A DNA stretch of 64,000 nt from Muraenolepis orangiensis (Eukaryota > Chordata > Actinopteri > Gadiformes > Muraenolepididae), in assembly GCA_027704905.1 (NCBI GenBank), contig CM051019.1, positions 23,621,741-23,685,740 of the forward strand, in the 5' to 3' direction. Position 1 is the first letter of the stretch. Each line of letters opens with the position of its first letter. Position numbers and translations under genes: made by a program. Shown one piece after another: positions 55,370 to 64,000 of this stretch. The notes below the pieces were generated by a model. The model was not told the DNA's origin. It saw nothing but the letters and a program-made list of their open reading frames with translations, and did no database searches.

Positions 55370-55544
55370 CTGGTTGTGGAGTTAGATGCATTACTGCGCT
55401 TGATTCAATGACATTCATGACATTTCGTACAGGGTTTTCAGATGAATCCATGCCATGTCTTTCACAAGCCAGGTCATAATTGTATGAATAAATCAATTAT
55501 GTGTGCGTGTGTGTTTAAAATGAAAGGATGACTGGAAGTCTCAC

Positions 55545-55604
55545 CTGGTCATGACTGGCTCCTGGACCTCTGATTGGCTGGTCGTCGCTGACGGAGCTCA
55601 GACC
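55545..55604 (-). CDS. Gene C candidate cytoplasmic exon (60 nt)
   Basis: Acceptor TATTGGGTTCAG, donor GTGAGA. Only phase 0-0 is open: GLSSVSDDQPIRGPGASHDQ. It joins in phase to the 29-nt exon at 56607 but not to the ITIM-like frame at 55276. Weak. Confidence 0.3.
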
Positions 55605-55757
55605 CTGAACCCAATACAGTAACCCAGTCACTCCTCGCCTGTTTTTGGTCTCATGATCCCACAATTTCAGCTCAGAATTCTTCTTCTTACGTTAGTTGTG
55701 CATCATTGTTAAACCAGGGGTATCAAAGACTATGACAGAGGACCTTCCTGCAGCAAA

Positions 55758-55804
<47 letters not shown>

Positions 55805-56606
55805 ACAACACACCCCACCACCCAAACGCCAAACACACACACACCACACTGAGTGATGGTGACAATCCATTTGAAAAATCAGGCAAGAAGCCTCAGGTAA
55901 ATATTACATCTCTAAGTTAATAGTATATTAGACAGCAAGATAGAATCCACACAATAATAGTATTTATGATTGTACTTAATATAATAAATTAAATGTTGCC
56001 GCTTCAGTTTTGCCACGGCAGGCTCACGCCACCAGACTGCTGGTGTGAGAAACCTCTAAATGTTGCTATTAATGACTTTAATCAATTCATTCAAAAGTAA
56101 TTCATTCAAAATCATAAAAACAATGATTTTTTAAGTAATTATTGTTCTGGAAGGGACCCCCTGGTTTAAGGATGGTCATAATGATGATAATGTCCCAGTG
56201 AATGTGTTGACACTGTGATGATGAGTAGTCGTTTGGTTCATTAGACATTCTGGCCTTACAGACAAGACCTCTATGAGACTTTTCAAACCTTAAAACGTTA
56301 TTTTTGGTTTCCTTAAATACAAACATATAATTAAATATCTATAGGTTGTAAGTAACCTCTTGCGACCCCATATTGATATCAGACAATCCCATGTTCGAAC
56401 CCTGGAAAACACTGGTTCACACAAACCTCTTGTTGGAAGCTATAGTGTAATATATATAATATAGTGTACTTGTTGTAGCATTATTATTAACATAGAACGC
56501 CCCCTACTAACATCAAACCAGATTGTTTTTAATGCTATTTTCCAACGATACAAAGGAACACAACCCCTTAAGCTGCCTTAGTTTGAGTTTAGTTTTTGAA
56601 ACTCAC
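55605..56606. other. Intron of gene C with AC microsatellite
   Basis: AC repeats at 55757-55803. GTTAAACCAGGGGTATCAAA near 55710 and GGGACCCCCTGG near 56152 look like fragments of transposon ends. No exon supported. Confidence 0.4.
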
Positions 56607-56635
56607 AATGGCGGTGTCCTCTGGCGTCTTGTTTC
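56607..56635 (-). CDS. Gene C juxtamembrane exon (29 nt)
   Basis: Acceptor CTTCTTCACCAG, donor GTGAGT, phase 1-0, GNKTPEDTAI. Diverged from the other four copies (no AEEC). Read-through would stop after VSFKN. Confidence 0.5.
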
Positions 56636-56718
56636 CTGGTGAAGAAGAAAGCCACGGTGAATGTTTCCATGGTGATACCGGGTGTGTAGATAGACAGTAG
56701 ACTGGGGTCAATTCTCAC

Positions 56719-56811
56719 CTCTCCTTCTGCACCAGCAAATGAGGAGAACCAGGGCAACGGTCAGCAAGACCGCCGTGCCTACCGCCACGCCCAGGGCTAA
56801 CGGCCATGTAG
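56719..56811 (-). CDS. Gene C transmembrane exon (93 nt)
   Basis: Acceptor CTGTGTTGCAG, donor GTGAGA, phase 1-1. Encodes WPLALGVAVGTAVLLTVALV then LLICWCRRR: one hydrophobic helix plus a basic stop-transfer end. Clearly homologous in position and phase to the gene B exon but strongly diverged in sequence. Confidence 0.7.
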
Positions 56812-56999
56812 CTGCAACACAGAGGGAGTTTCAGTTAAGTGAAGGAGTTCTGTCAAGGGCGGCGCCGGAGGCTCAGGGGGAAGAGAGGCGGTCATGTGGT
56901 TGAATCCCTGGCTGCTCCTAGTGAAGTGTTGAGGTTCCTGACCTGACCTGACCCTAACGGGACCCGCGGGCTGTTCCCTTGAGTGGTTGACACCGTTGT

Positions 57000-57075
57000 C
57001 GGCATGTGAATGAGTGGTTAATGCGTGTGAGTGGGTGAATGTGTGTGAGTGGGTGAATGCGTGTGAGTGGGTGCA
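57000..57075. repeat. 18-bp minisatellite scrap
   Basis: Four units of the GTGAGTGGGTGAATGCGT type in the gene C intron. Confidence 0.8.
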
Positions 57076-57245
57076 CGTCTAAAATTGAACTCAAAACAAA
57101 ACATCTTAAAAATGTTAACATAATTAAACTTATGTTTACAGTTAAAACTGAACCATGTGGGATGATTTCATCCTATGTTTGAGGGTGAATACTGTTAGAT
57201 CGTCAGGTTGAATCACACTACCAAGTCATATCAGAGTAACAGGGT

Positions 57246-57510
57246 GATTGCGTGTGAGTCTGTGAATGCATGTGAGTGTGTGAATGTGTATGAGGGGGTG
57301 AATGCATGTGAATGGGTGAATGTGTGTGAGGGGGTGAATGCATGTGAGCGGGTGAATGTGTGTTAGTGGGTGAATGTGTGTTAGTGGGTGAATGCGTGTG
57401 AGTGGGTGAATGCATGTGAGTGGGTGAATGCCTGTGAGTGTGTGAATGCGTCTGAGTGGGTGAATGCGTGTGACTGGGTGCCTGGGTGTGAGTGGGTGAA
57501 TGCATGGTGA
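57246..57510. repeat. 18-bp minisatellite, dispersed copy
   Basis: About fourteen units with more variation than at 4.3 kb. Embedded in a tandemly duplicated segment of about 0.93 kb (57.24-58.18 kb, repeated in part at 58.18-58.71 kb). Confidence 0.88.
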
Positions 57511-57785
57511 ATCTTCCTCTTTTCAAATCAATTCTAATGCAAACTAGTTTTGCAGATTCGTTGCAACTTGTGGTTGATAACGTCCGTTCCCAGTCCCTCT
57601 GTGGCTGTCAACCAGAAGTAGGAAGTGTGACACTCACCATAGGTGTTACTCACAACACATAACTTTAGACGATTTTATGATGCTGATGATTTATGATTAT
57701 AAGTCCACACGGTATCACTGATAGAGGGACAGAAAGGTTCCATTTGGAACACAACACAGCCCAAAGCAAGTTAGAGAAGACATAC

Positions 57786-57845
57786 CTTTCACTGTGTGGT
57801 CGGCTACGGTCGGGTTGGATGTGCTTGTGTTAGTTGTGCCTGTGG
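57786..57845 (-). CDS. Gene C stalk exon b (60 nt)
   Basis: Phase 1-1, donor GTATGT, same coding as gene B (TGTTNTSTSNPTVADHTVK). A second, truncated copy of its 3' flank ends at about 58710, where the exon itself is lost at the junction ACCTGAAGACAGCAGG. Confidence 0.58.
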
Positions 57846-58186
57846 CTCCGTGTGGATTAGAAGCAAGGACAGAACAAAGAGAAACACAGAATTAGTATCT
57901 TCATCACTCTTTACAACAAATATGACTGAAGATATCGTTTTGGACAAGATTGGAAGAGATCTTTTTTATCTTGTATAAGTTAATAACTCAAATTAATGAC
58001 TGAAGTTCATGTCTAAAAGTGAACTCAGAACAAAAAAAACCATCTTCAAATGTTAACATAATAGAACTCATGTTTACAGTTAAAACTGAACTATGTGGGA
58101 TGATTTCATCATACGTTTGAGGCTGAATACTGTTAGATCGTCAGGTTGCAAACACACTACCAAGTCATATCAGAGTAACGGGGTGA

Positions 58187-58440
58187 TTGCGTGTGAGTGG
58201 GTGAATGCGTCTGAGTGGGTGAATGCATGTGGCTGGGTGCATGGGTGTGAGTGGGTGAATGCATTTTAGTCGGTGAATGTGTGTTAGTGGGTGAATGCGT
58301 GTGAGTGGGTGAATGTGTGTGAGTGGGTGAATGCGTGTAAGTGGGTGAATGCCTGTGAGTGGGTGAATGAGTCTGAGTGGGTGAATGCGTGTGACTGGGT
58401 GCCTGGGCGTGAGTGGGTGAATGCATTTTAGTCGGTGTAT
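58187..58440. repeat. 18-bp minisatellite, dispersed copy
   Basis: About fourteen units; second member of the local tandem duplication, 941 bp from the one at 57246. Confidence 0.88.
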
Positions 58441-59086
58441 CTTCCTCTTTTCAAATAAATTCAAACTCAAACTAGTTTTGCAGATTTGTTGCAACTTGTG
58501 GTTAATAACGGCCATCCCCAGTCCCTCTGTGGCTGTCAACCAGAAGTAGGAAGTGTCACGCTCACCATAGAGTTACTCACAACACATAACTTTGGACGAT
58601 ATTACGATGTTGATGATTTATGATTATTTTAAGTCCACACAGTCCACACTGATAGACAGACAGAAAGGTTCCATTTGGAACACAACACAGCCCAAAGCAA
58701 GTTAGAGAAGACCTGAAGACAGCAGGCCCCCGCAAACACCACCCATGTCTTAGCCTTGGTTTATGGAGGCCCCTACGGGCAGAACATGTTCATGGGGACC
58801 GGGACAATCAAATGAGAACCTTGGCTGGGGCAACGTTTACATTTACGCCTGGAGATCACCTTAAGGGACCCTCACACGAAGGCTATTGGTTTTTAAGAAT
58901 TAAATATATTAATACTTTTATACAATTTTTTTTAAGATTGAAATATATTAATACTTTTTTACAGTTTTAAATATTGAAATATAGTAATACTTTTTTACAC
59001 TTTTTAAATATTGGAATATAGTAATACTTTTGGGTTGAACCCCAAACTGTACATTTAGGTACATAGATTAAAATATAAATACTTAC

Positions 59087-59431
59087 CGAAGTTAAGTTTT
59101 AGGTGATTCCTTGGCGTATCCTTGAATCCTCCTGATGATGAGTACTGTCTGCAGATGTAATCACCTTCATCTTTCTGACCCATCTTCTTTATGACCAGAG
59201 AACACTCCTCTGTAACACATAGTCTCTCCACGTAGTCATTGGTAACTTTCCCTCTAGAAACCAATGAGTAATTCTTTCTATTCTTCCATAACAGCCAGTC
59301 AATTGAGGAACAGTCATTTAGAGCCCCAGCACACGGTAGAGAGACACAACCTCCAGCTCTGACCTCTGTTGTTGTTTCTTCATACTTAGAGTCAGGTACT
59401 TTGTGACATTCCTCTTTGTTTTTAAGTTGAT
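59087..59431 (-). CDS. Gene C Ig V-like exon (345 nt)
   Basis: Acceptor CTTTCTCACAG, donor GTAAGT (59081-59086), phase 1-1, 115 open codons starting DQLKNKEECHKVP. Canonical Cys in GGCVSLPCAG, Trp in SIDWLLW, and DEGDYICRQ. Extra Cys pair as in gene B, and NYS glycosylation site. No indel relative to gene B despite many substitutions, which fits coding constraint. Confidence 0.82.
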
Positions 59432-59522
59432 CTGTGAGAAAGAGAGCGTTCAGCTATGTAATGGGTAACACTTTACAATAAGGGAACATGAATTAGCATT
59501 AGTATATTTGAAGTTGTTTTAC

Positions 59523-59547
59523 CTTTGCATGACATGGAACTGGACAT
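59523..59547 (-). other. Candidate 25-nt exon upstream of Ig exon C
   Basis: ATGTCCAGTTCCATGTCATG plus CAAAG with a GTAAAA donor; phase 1 end. Adjacent to CTAT repeats (59556-59596), then CTGT repeats to 59735. No leader sequence. Confidence 0.28.
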
Positions 59548-59557
59548 ATCCATCTAT

Positions 59558-59595
<38 letters not shown>

Positions 59596-59664
59596 GTCTG
59601 TCTCTAACTTTATGTCTTTGTGTCTGTATATGTATCTGTGTGTCTGTCTGTCTGTCTGTCTGTG

Positions 59665-59741
<77 letters not shown>

Positions 59742-59869
59742 ATATGTATCTGTCTGTCTGGTAACTCCAACTACTGCTCACTGTGGAGAGAAGGCTTCTT
59801 TCAGAGAGAACTCTGTCACTTCCTCAAACCTGTACTCTCCTCTCTTTCCACACAAGATCTTATCTGGTA

Positions 59870-59872
<3 letters not shown>

Positions 59873-59957
<85 letters not shown>
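59873..59957. repeat. AC microsatellite
   Basis: About 42 AC units. Confidence 0.97.
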
Positions 59958-59959
<2 letters not shown>

Positions 59960-60429
59960 CCATTAGATGGACATATTTGGGCATATCAAAACATTTCCTA
60001 GTTGTTGATGTCATCAGAGATCAGTGAAATACAGACACTTAATGGAAAATAACCTAAGAGAGTTGTTTCTTGCCTCAGGGGGGCTAGGGTTAGAGGGGTG
60101 TTGTAAACATGTGGTCTGTGAAGCCCTTGAGACTGGAACTGGGATTAAGGACTATACAAATACTATTGACTTGACTTGACTTGACTGGCTTTCCACTTTA
60201 AAGGTGAGGTGATGGGCTGGATAAATAACATATACAGTAACGGACTAACTGACTATGAAAGTGTCCATCCATACATACTGTCTGTAATGAATGAGATGAT
60301 AAGTTCTACATATTTGCTCAATTAAAAATGAACTAGAAAGTTCCTCATACGGCAGCAGTCATCTGAACATGAAATAGCTATAACTGAAGCTACGACTCAA
60401 GTCACTAGAGGCTGCTAATAGGAGTTGTT

Positions 60430-60790
60430 CCAACTGTTGTTCTCTGGTCATGTAGCACCAGTTCTCTAGGGCTGTTGTTCTCTGGTCATGTAGCACCAGT
60501 TCTCTAGGGCTGTTGTTCTCTGGTCATGTAGCACCAGTTATCTAGGGCTGTTGTTCCAACTGTTGTTCTCTGGTCATGTAGCACCAGTTCTCTAGGGCTA
60601 TAGTTCTAACTGTTGTTCTCTGGTCATGTAGCACCAGTTCTCTAGGGCTGTTGTTCCAACTGTTGTTCTCTGGTCATGTAGCACCAGTTCTCTAGGGCTG
60701 TTGTTCTAACTGTTGTTCTCTGGTCATGTAGCACCAGTTCTCTAGTGCTGTTGTTTAAACTGTTGTTCTCTGGTCATGTAGCACCAGTTC
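60430..60790. repeat. 38/50-bp tandem repeat, eight copies
   Basis: Core TTGTTCTCTGGTCATGTAGC plus ACCAGTTCTCTAGGGCTG, some units with an extra TTGTTCCAACTG. Block B (30110-30165) has a single copy. Confidence 0.9.
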
Positions 60791-61434
60791 AATTAAGTTT
60801 TTCATGAATAAATAAATACATAATGCGACAGGGTGAATAGTATTGTATTATTATCTTTTTATTTATTTAAATGTAGACAAGAATGGGAATCGGGAGGAAA
60901 GGAGGAAAGAATTATATTTAAATTATATATTGGACAATTCAAATAACTAATAATCTTAAATAATGAAACCAATATATCTCCAAAACATATTTTGGAGATA
61001 TAAATATCTTAAATGTGTACATGCATAGAGAGAAGAGAGAGTAGATGGTATTATGCAGAACAGGAAGAAAATGGTAAAAACCCAACAGCATTAACTGTAA
61101 CATAACTAGAATTCACCCGCTTGGTCCTGACGTGGTGGAAAACACAAGTTAAACGTGAGATGTATAACAAAACAATCACCTTTCTATCAGCAGTTACACA
61201 CAACCAGCGTAGACCTTGTTCACCCAGCGGCCATATCGGTTTACCCTTCTAGAACCGTTGGAAACCGTAACAAGTGGATGCATTATGTTGTTGTGGTTCT
61301 CTGTTCAGTTTCCCCACCCAGGCAGCAGTTATGGTACAGTTGTACGGTTGTCATGGTTTCCCTGAAGAGTCCTAGAAGGCTTCCCCACGCAACAAACCAA
61401 TATGGCCGCTGGGCAGATGAGATGAATTCTCATA
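60791..61434. other. 3' side of tail block E, terminal exon deleted
   Basis: Parallel to 30210-30550 and 31120-31290. At 61112-61130 CACCCGCTTGGTCCTGACGT preserves only the start of the terminal exon: the segment equal to 30550-31115 is deleted. No gene. Confidence 0.6.
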
Positions 61435-61915
61435 GGCTGTGTCCTAAATCCTTCCCTCATTCCCTACTCCCTACATTGGAAGTTCAATGTAGGACACTTA
61501 ATAGTAAAATCCTTCCCTCTTTCCCTACTACCTACCCCCTCTCTAGGGAGTTCAATGTATAAGACTATATAGTTAAAACACTTTGGGACACTACTGTAGT
61601 GTCTGTTAATGACGTCATTTCTGTCTCATAATTAAAAGTGTCAGATCTACGTCGATGGACGTCCCTTCTTGTCCGTTTGTCGTTTTTCTTTCAGCGAAAT
61701 GCATGATGGGATATATGCTCAGTTAGTGATCGGTTATACGCTACTTTTCACGATGCATTGTGAGATACGATGAGTGCACTTTATCGGGTATAATTATTCT
61801 CACTATAAATTTGGACAGCACTACACAATTGCGAACTCACTATAGTGCACTATACATATACTCCTGACAATCTAGTGCACTAGATAGTGAGTAGGGAGTG
61901 GTTTAGGACACAGCC
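61435..61915. mobile_element. MITE of the GGCTGTGTCC family
   Basis: Ends GGCTGTGTCC and GGACACAGCC; orthologous position to 31290-31919 in block B, without the expansion of 67-bp units. Confidence 0.72.
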
Positions 61916-61988
61916 ATTGGGCCCAGTGGGAGGGACTGGCGTTGTGCGGACATGCGGTGGTGGGGTCACGTGAAGGCAGAAGGTTTAC

Positions 61989-62078
61989 CTGTGCTGAGCC
62001 TACTGGCCCCTGCTCACCCCACTGGACCACAGAGGGGCCCCCGGGAGCCTCGTCCAGGTCCTGGTCCACGGTGTCCTG
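61989..62078 (-). pseudogene. Tail block E, cytoplasmic exon 2
   Basis: 90 nt, splice sites kept, QDTVDQDLDEAP. The downstream terminal exon is deleted, so the product could not end as in gene B. Confidence 0.5.
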
Positions 62079-62720
62079 CTGGAACACGTTCACATAAGAT
62101 AAGATAAGCACTTTATTTGTCCCAGATTAGATCAAAACATTTAAATACAAATGATAGCTGCAAAATGTATTCCAAGTTACACATCCACGACAATTAGCAT
62201 GAATACGTCATTAACTACTAACCACTGTGCATTGGTTTACATTAGAGGACTCCCTCTAGTGCAGGGGTGTCCAAACTGTGGCCCGCGGGCTAAGTGCGGC
62301 CCACTGCCCATTTTGAAGTGGCCCGTGGCTAATTAAAAATATTGAATGGAATATGGCCCGTTTGCATTCTTCAGTCCAGTGGCGGCTTCACTTGTCCCAT
62401 TGAGTGAAAAGCTGTTCCTATCCTAGGTTCAAAATGTATGACAGTATTTGTGATGTGTTAATAATTGAGTAATAATAATAATAATTTAGTTACAATTGTA
62501 GGTCACTTTGGACAAAAGCATTTGCTAAATCATGTATTTTTTAGTAAGTAGCCCATTCCATGTGTTAATAAGCCCAATAAGTGTATTCACACAGGCTACA
62601 TATCACGCTTCCTGTAATTCCTGTAATTCTGTTTCCTTACCCCTCCCTTTAAACAGGGCTGTGATTAGGGAGCACCATCCCGACTCACAATCAACATTGG
62701 GAACTTCTGAGAAGGAGCGA

Positions 62721-63135
62721 TTTTGATATTTCAATCCTAATAAATCATCCAAGGAATTTAAAGACTATATTGTGTCTGACTGGATTTTAAGAACTTTACA
62801 CTGGTGGCGAGGATTCAACTCATTTTCTCCAACCATGGCCGCTGCATTACCACCGTTCCCTGCCTTTGACATAGATGAGGATGACAGTTCAGCTTCCCGC
62901 TGGAAGAAGTGGATCCAGCGTTTCAAAAGGTTCCCATAGCGGTACACGTCAAGGATGACACAAGAAAGCCTGCAATACTTCTACATTATGAGGGGAAGCT
63001 GTGCAGGACATCTTTGACACGCTCACCGACACCGGGGAGGAACAAGACTACAAACGCGCTAAAGACAAACTGAGGGAGTACTTTTCTCCCAAAATAGACT
63101 ACGCAGTCTACGCACTACATAGTCTACGCATGTGA
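62721..63135 (+). mobile_element. Gypsy-like LTR end plus gag fragment, copy 2
   Basis: Same composite as 39031-39440, with the same internal stop and the same junction into minisatellite (AGTCTACGCATGTGAGTGG). Here the LTR-end reads CACTGGTGGCGAGGATTCAA, three bases longer. It lies inside the hAT element. Confidence 0.7.
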
Positions 63136-63300
63136 GTGGATGAATGCGTGTGAGTGGGTGAATGCGTGTGAGTGGGTTAATGCGTGTGAGTGGGTGGATG
63201 CATGTGAGTGGGTGAATGCGTGTGAGTGGGTGGATTTATGTGAGTTTGTGCAAGCGTGTGAGTAGGTAAATGTGTGTGAATGGGTTATTGCATGTGAGTG
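63135..63300. repeat. 18-bp minisatellite inside hAT
   Basis: About nine units, the last ones decayed (GAGTTTGTGCAAGCG). Confidence 0.85.
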
Positions 63301-63334
63301 GGCGGTCCATCTAGGAGCTGCTAGATGGACCGCC
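63301..63334. repeat. Perfect 14-bp hairpin in hAT
   Basis: GGCGGTCCATCTAG and CTAGATGGACCGCC separated by GAGCTG, about 125 bp from the right terminus. Confidence 0.9.
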
Positions 63335-63458
63335 TGCAGTACCTTTACAGACCACCACTAATAACTGTAGAACCGGGTAGAACACCGCTGCTTTAATACA
63401 GTTTGTGGCCTCCTTATATTGTTCTGTATGCGGCCCCCAATGAATAGAGACACCCCTG

Positions 63459-64000
63459 CTCTAGTGGTTAAACACGTGCTATGGCATGTGTGACCTCTGA
63501 TTGGCTGATAATAGTGACTCCGGTCACCTGCTGATGAAGCCTGGATGTGACGCACCTGTCCTCCGCTTCATAGAAACTGAATTAAACAGGAGGACAGGGG
63601 AGCCGGCAGCACTGAGGTAAGACCTGAACACATTGGTTTGAAGGCCGTGTGGAGGGCGGTGGGTTCTCCTTTAATACAGAAGGCAGCTCTGCTAGCGTTG
63701 ATGTGCTCCGTGTGGATGGTTTTAATTCTATCCTCTACACTACGGAGCAACACAGTAAACAGACAACAGACATCCAGTCCCCCGGACCACCGATACAACC
63801 CGATACTCCTGGTGGTCCTCTGGGGTCTTTAAACTCACAATGCACTCTTCAGCTGCTATCTTGTTTCCTGGTGAAGGGGAAAACACAGTGTTTCCATGGC
63901 GATATAGAGGTGGGGGGGTAGATGTAAACATGGTCAAACAGGTCAAGGTCAAGTGAACTTTATTAGCACAGCCCTTAATCACAGCTAGTCTCAAGGGGCT
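63459..64000 (-). other. Tail block E, upstream part
   Basis: Continues the module after the hAT: CACCTGCTGATGAAGCC, the CTTACCTCAGTG region and the juxtamembrane exon, then the AATCACAGCTAGTCTCAAGG block at the window edge. The transmembrane and Ig exons of this gene would lie beyond 64000. Confidence 0.55.
63839..63867 (-). CDS. Tail block E juxtamembrane exon (29 nt)
   Basis: CACCAG acceptor and GTGAGT donor, GNKIAAEECI. The read-through frame (HQEYRVVSVVRGTGC) is open to TAG at about 63740. Part of a gene that extends past the window end; whether it is functional cannot be judged. Confidence 0.5.

Larger units (their letters stand above)
62262..63458. mobile_element. Non-autonomous hAT with perfect 8-bp target duplication
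   Basis: Termini CAGGGGTGTC at both ends (inverted), flanked by CTCTAGTG at 62254-62261 and 63459-63466. The interior has the CAAACTGTGGCCCGCGGGCT left region, a fish retroposon-like tail (62490-62530), a Gypsy LTR-gag scrap, minisatellite and a perfect hairpin. The inverted paralogue at 14006-14013 keeps the single, unoccupied target, which proves the insertion. Confidence 0.9.

Noticed and set aside
55545..55604. Joining the 60-nt exon to the ITIM-like frame at 55276
   Set aside because: Phases 0 and 2 do not match; kept only as separate low-confidence exons.
63559..63620. Possible exon ending CAGCACTGAG before GTAAGACC on the plus strand
   Set aside because: The surrounding module is transcribed from the minus strand, and no acceptor-phase partner was found.

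Overview
The window is vertebrate nuclear DNA, almost certainly from a ray-finned (teleost) fish. The evidence is an L2-type LINE, a Rex1/CR1-like LINE, an RTE-like LINE, BEL/Pao and Gypsy-type LTR elements, several hAT elements, dense CT, AC and CTAT microsatellites, and spliced immune-type genes with GT/AG introns. There is no prokaryotic gene organisation. I cannot name the species or the host genes from sequence alone.

Host backbone. The recurring host content is a broken cluster of immunoglobulin-superfamily receptor genes on the minus strand. Each module has an Ig V-like exon of 345 nt (phase 1-1), one or two short Ser/Thr/Pro stalk exons (phase 1-1), a transmembrane exon (phase 1-1), a 29-nt juxtamembrane exon (phase 1-0) and cytoplasmic exons. 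Gene B (41933 down to 30974) keeps an open, phase-consistent chain of seven exons. Gene C (59431 down to about 55276) has a different tail with an ITIM-like motif. Gene A (10343 down to 7890) is dead: its Ig exon is split by a 905-bp insertion and is frameshifted, and one stalk exon has lost its splice donor. Extra tail blocks lie at 1-1232 (I), 42.7-44.4 kb (D), 60.4-64 kb (E), and inverted at 13.0-14.1 kb and 45.6-46.7 kb. No convincing signal-peptide exon was found.

Region by region. 1-7 kb: tail-block remnant, a decayed hAT element, then a 2.7-kb 18-bp minisatellite. 7-12 kb: L2 fragment, gene A remains, a hAT MITE with perfect target-site duplication. 12-14.5 kb: solo LTR whose end was amplified into a minisatellite, a twin-primed Rex1 fragment, inverted tail block. 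14.5-19.7 kb: young BEL/Pao element without reverse transcriptase. 19.7-30 kb: duplicated noncoding block, nearly intact Rex1 LINE (minus), DNA-transposon debris, RTE fragment. 30-42 kb: gene B, with a THAP-encoding DNA transposon, a 42-bp satellite and a full-length L2 nested in one intron. 42-48 kb: D tail block and an inverted duplication with LINE debris in its spacer. 48-54 kb: microsatellites, three terminal exons of an unidentified plus-strand gene, a Gypsy-like solo LTR, a CTG/CCG array. 54-64 kb: MITE, gene C, E tail block with a hAT insertion proven by target duplication and an empty site elsewhere in the window.

How the parts relate. The Ig genes would encode type I membrane receptors with one V-like ectodomain, a stalk, one helix and a tyrosine-containing tail. 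Mobile elements entered before, during and after module duplication, so shared breakpoints can order the duplications.
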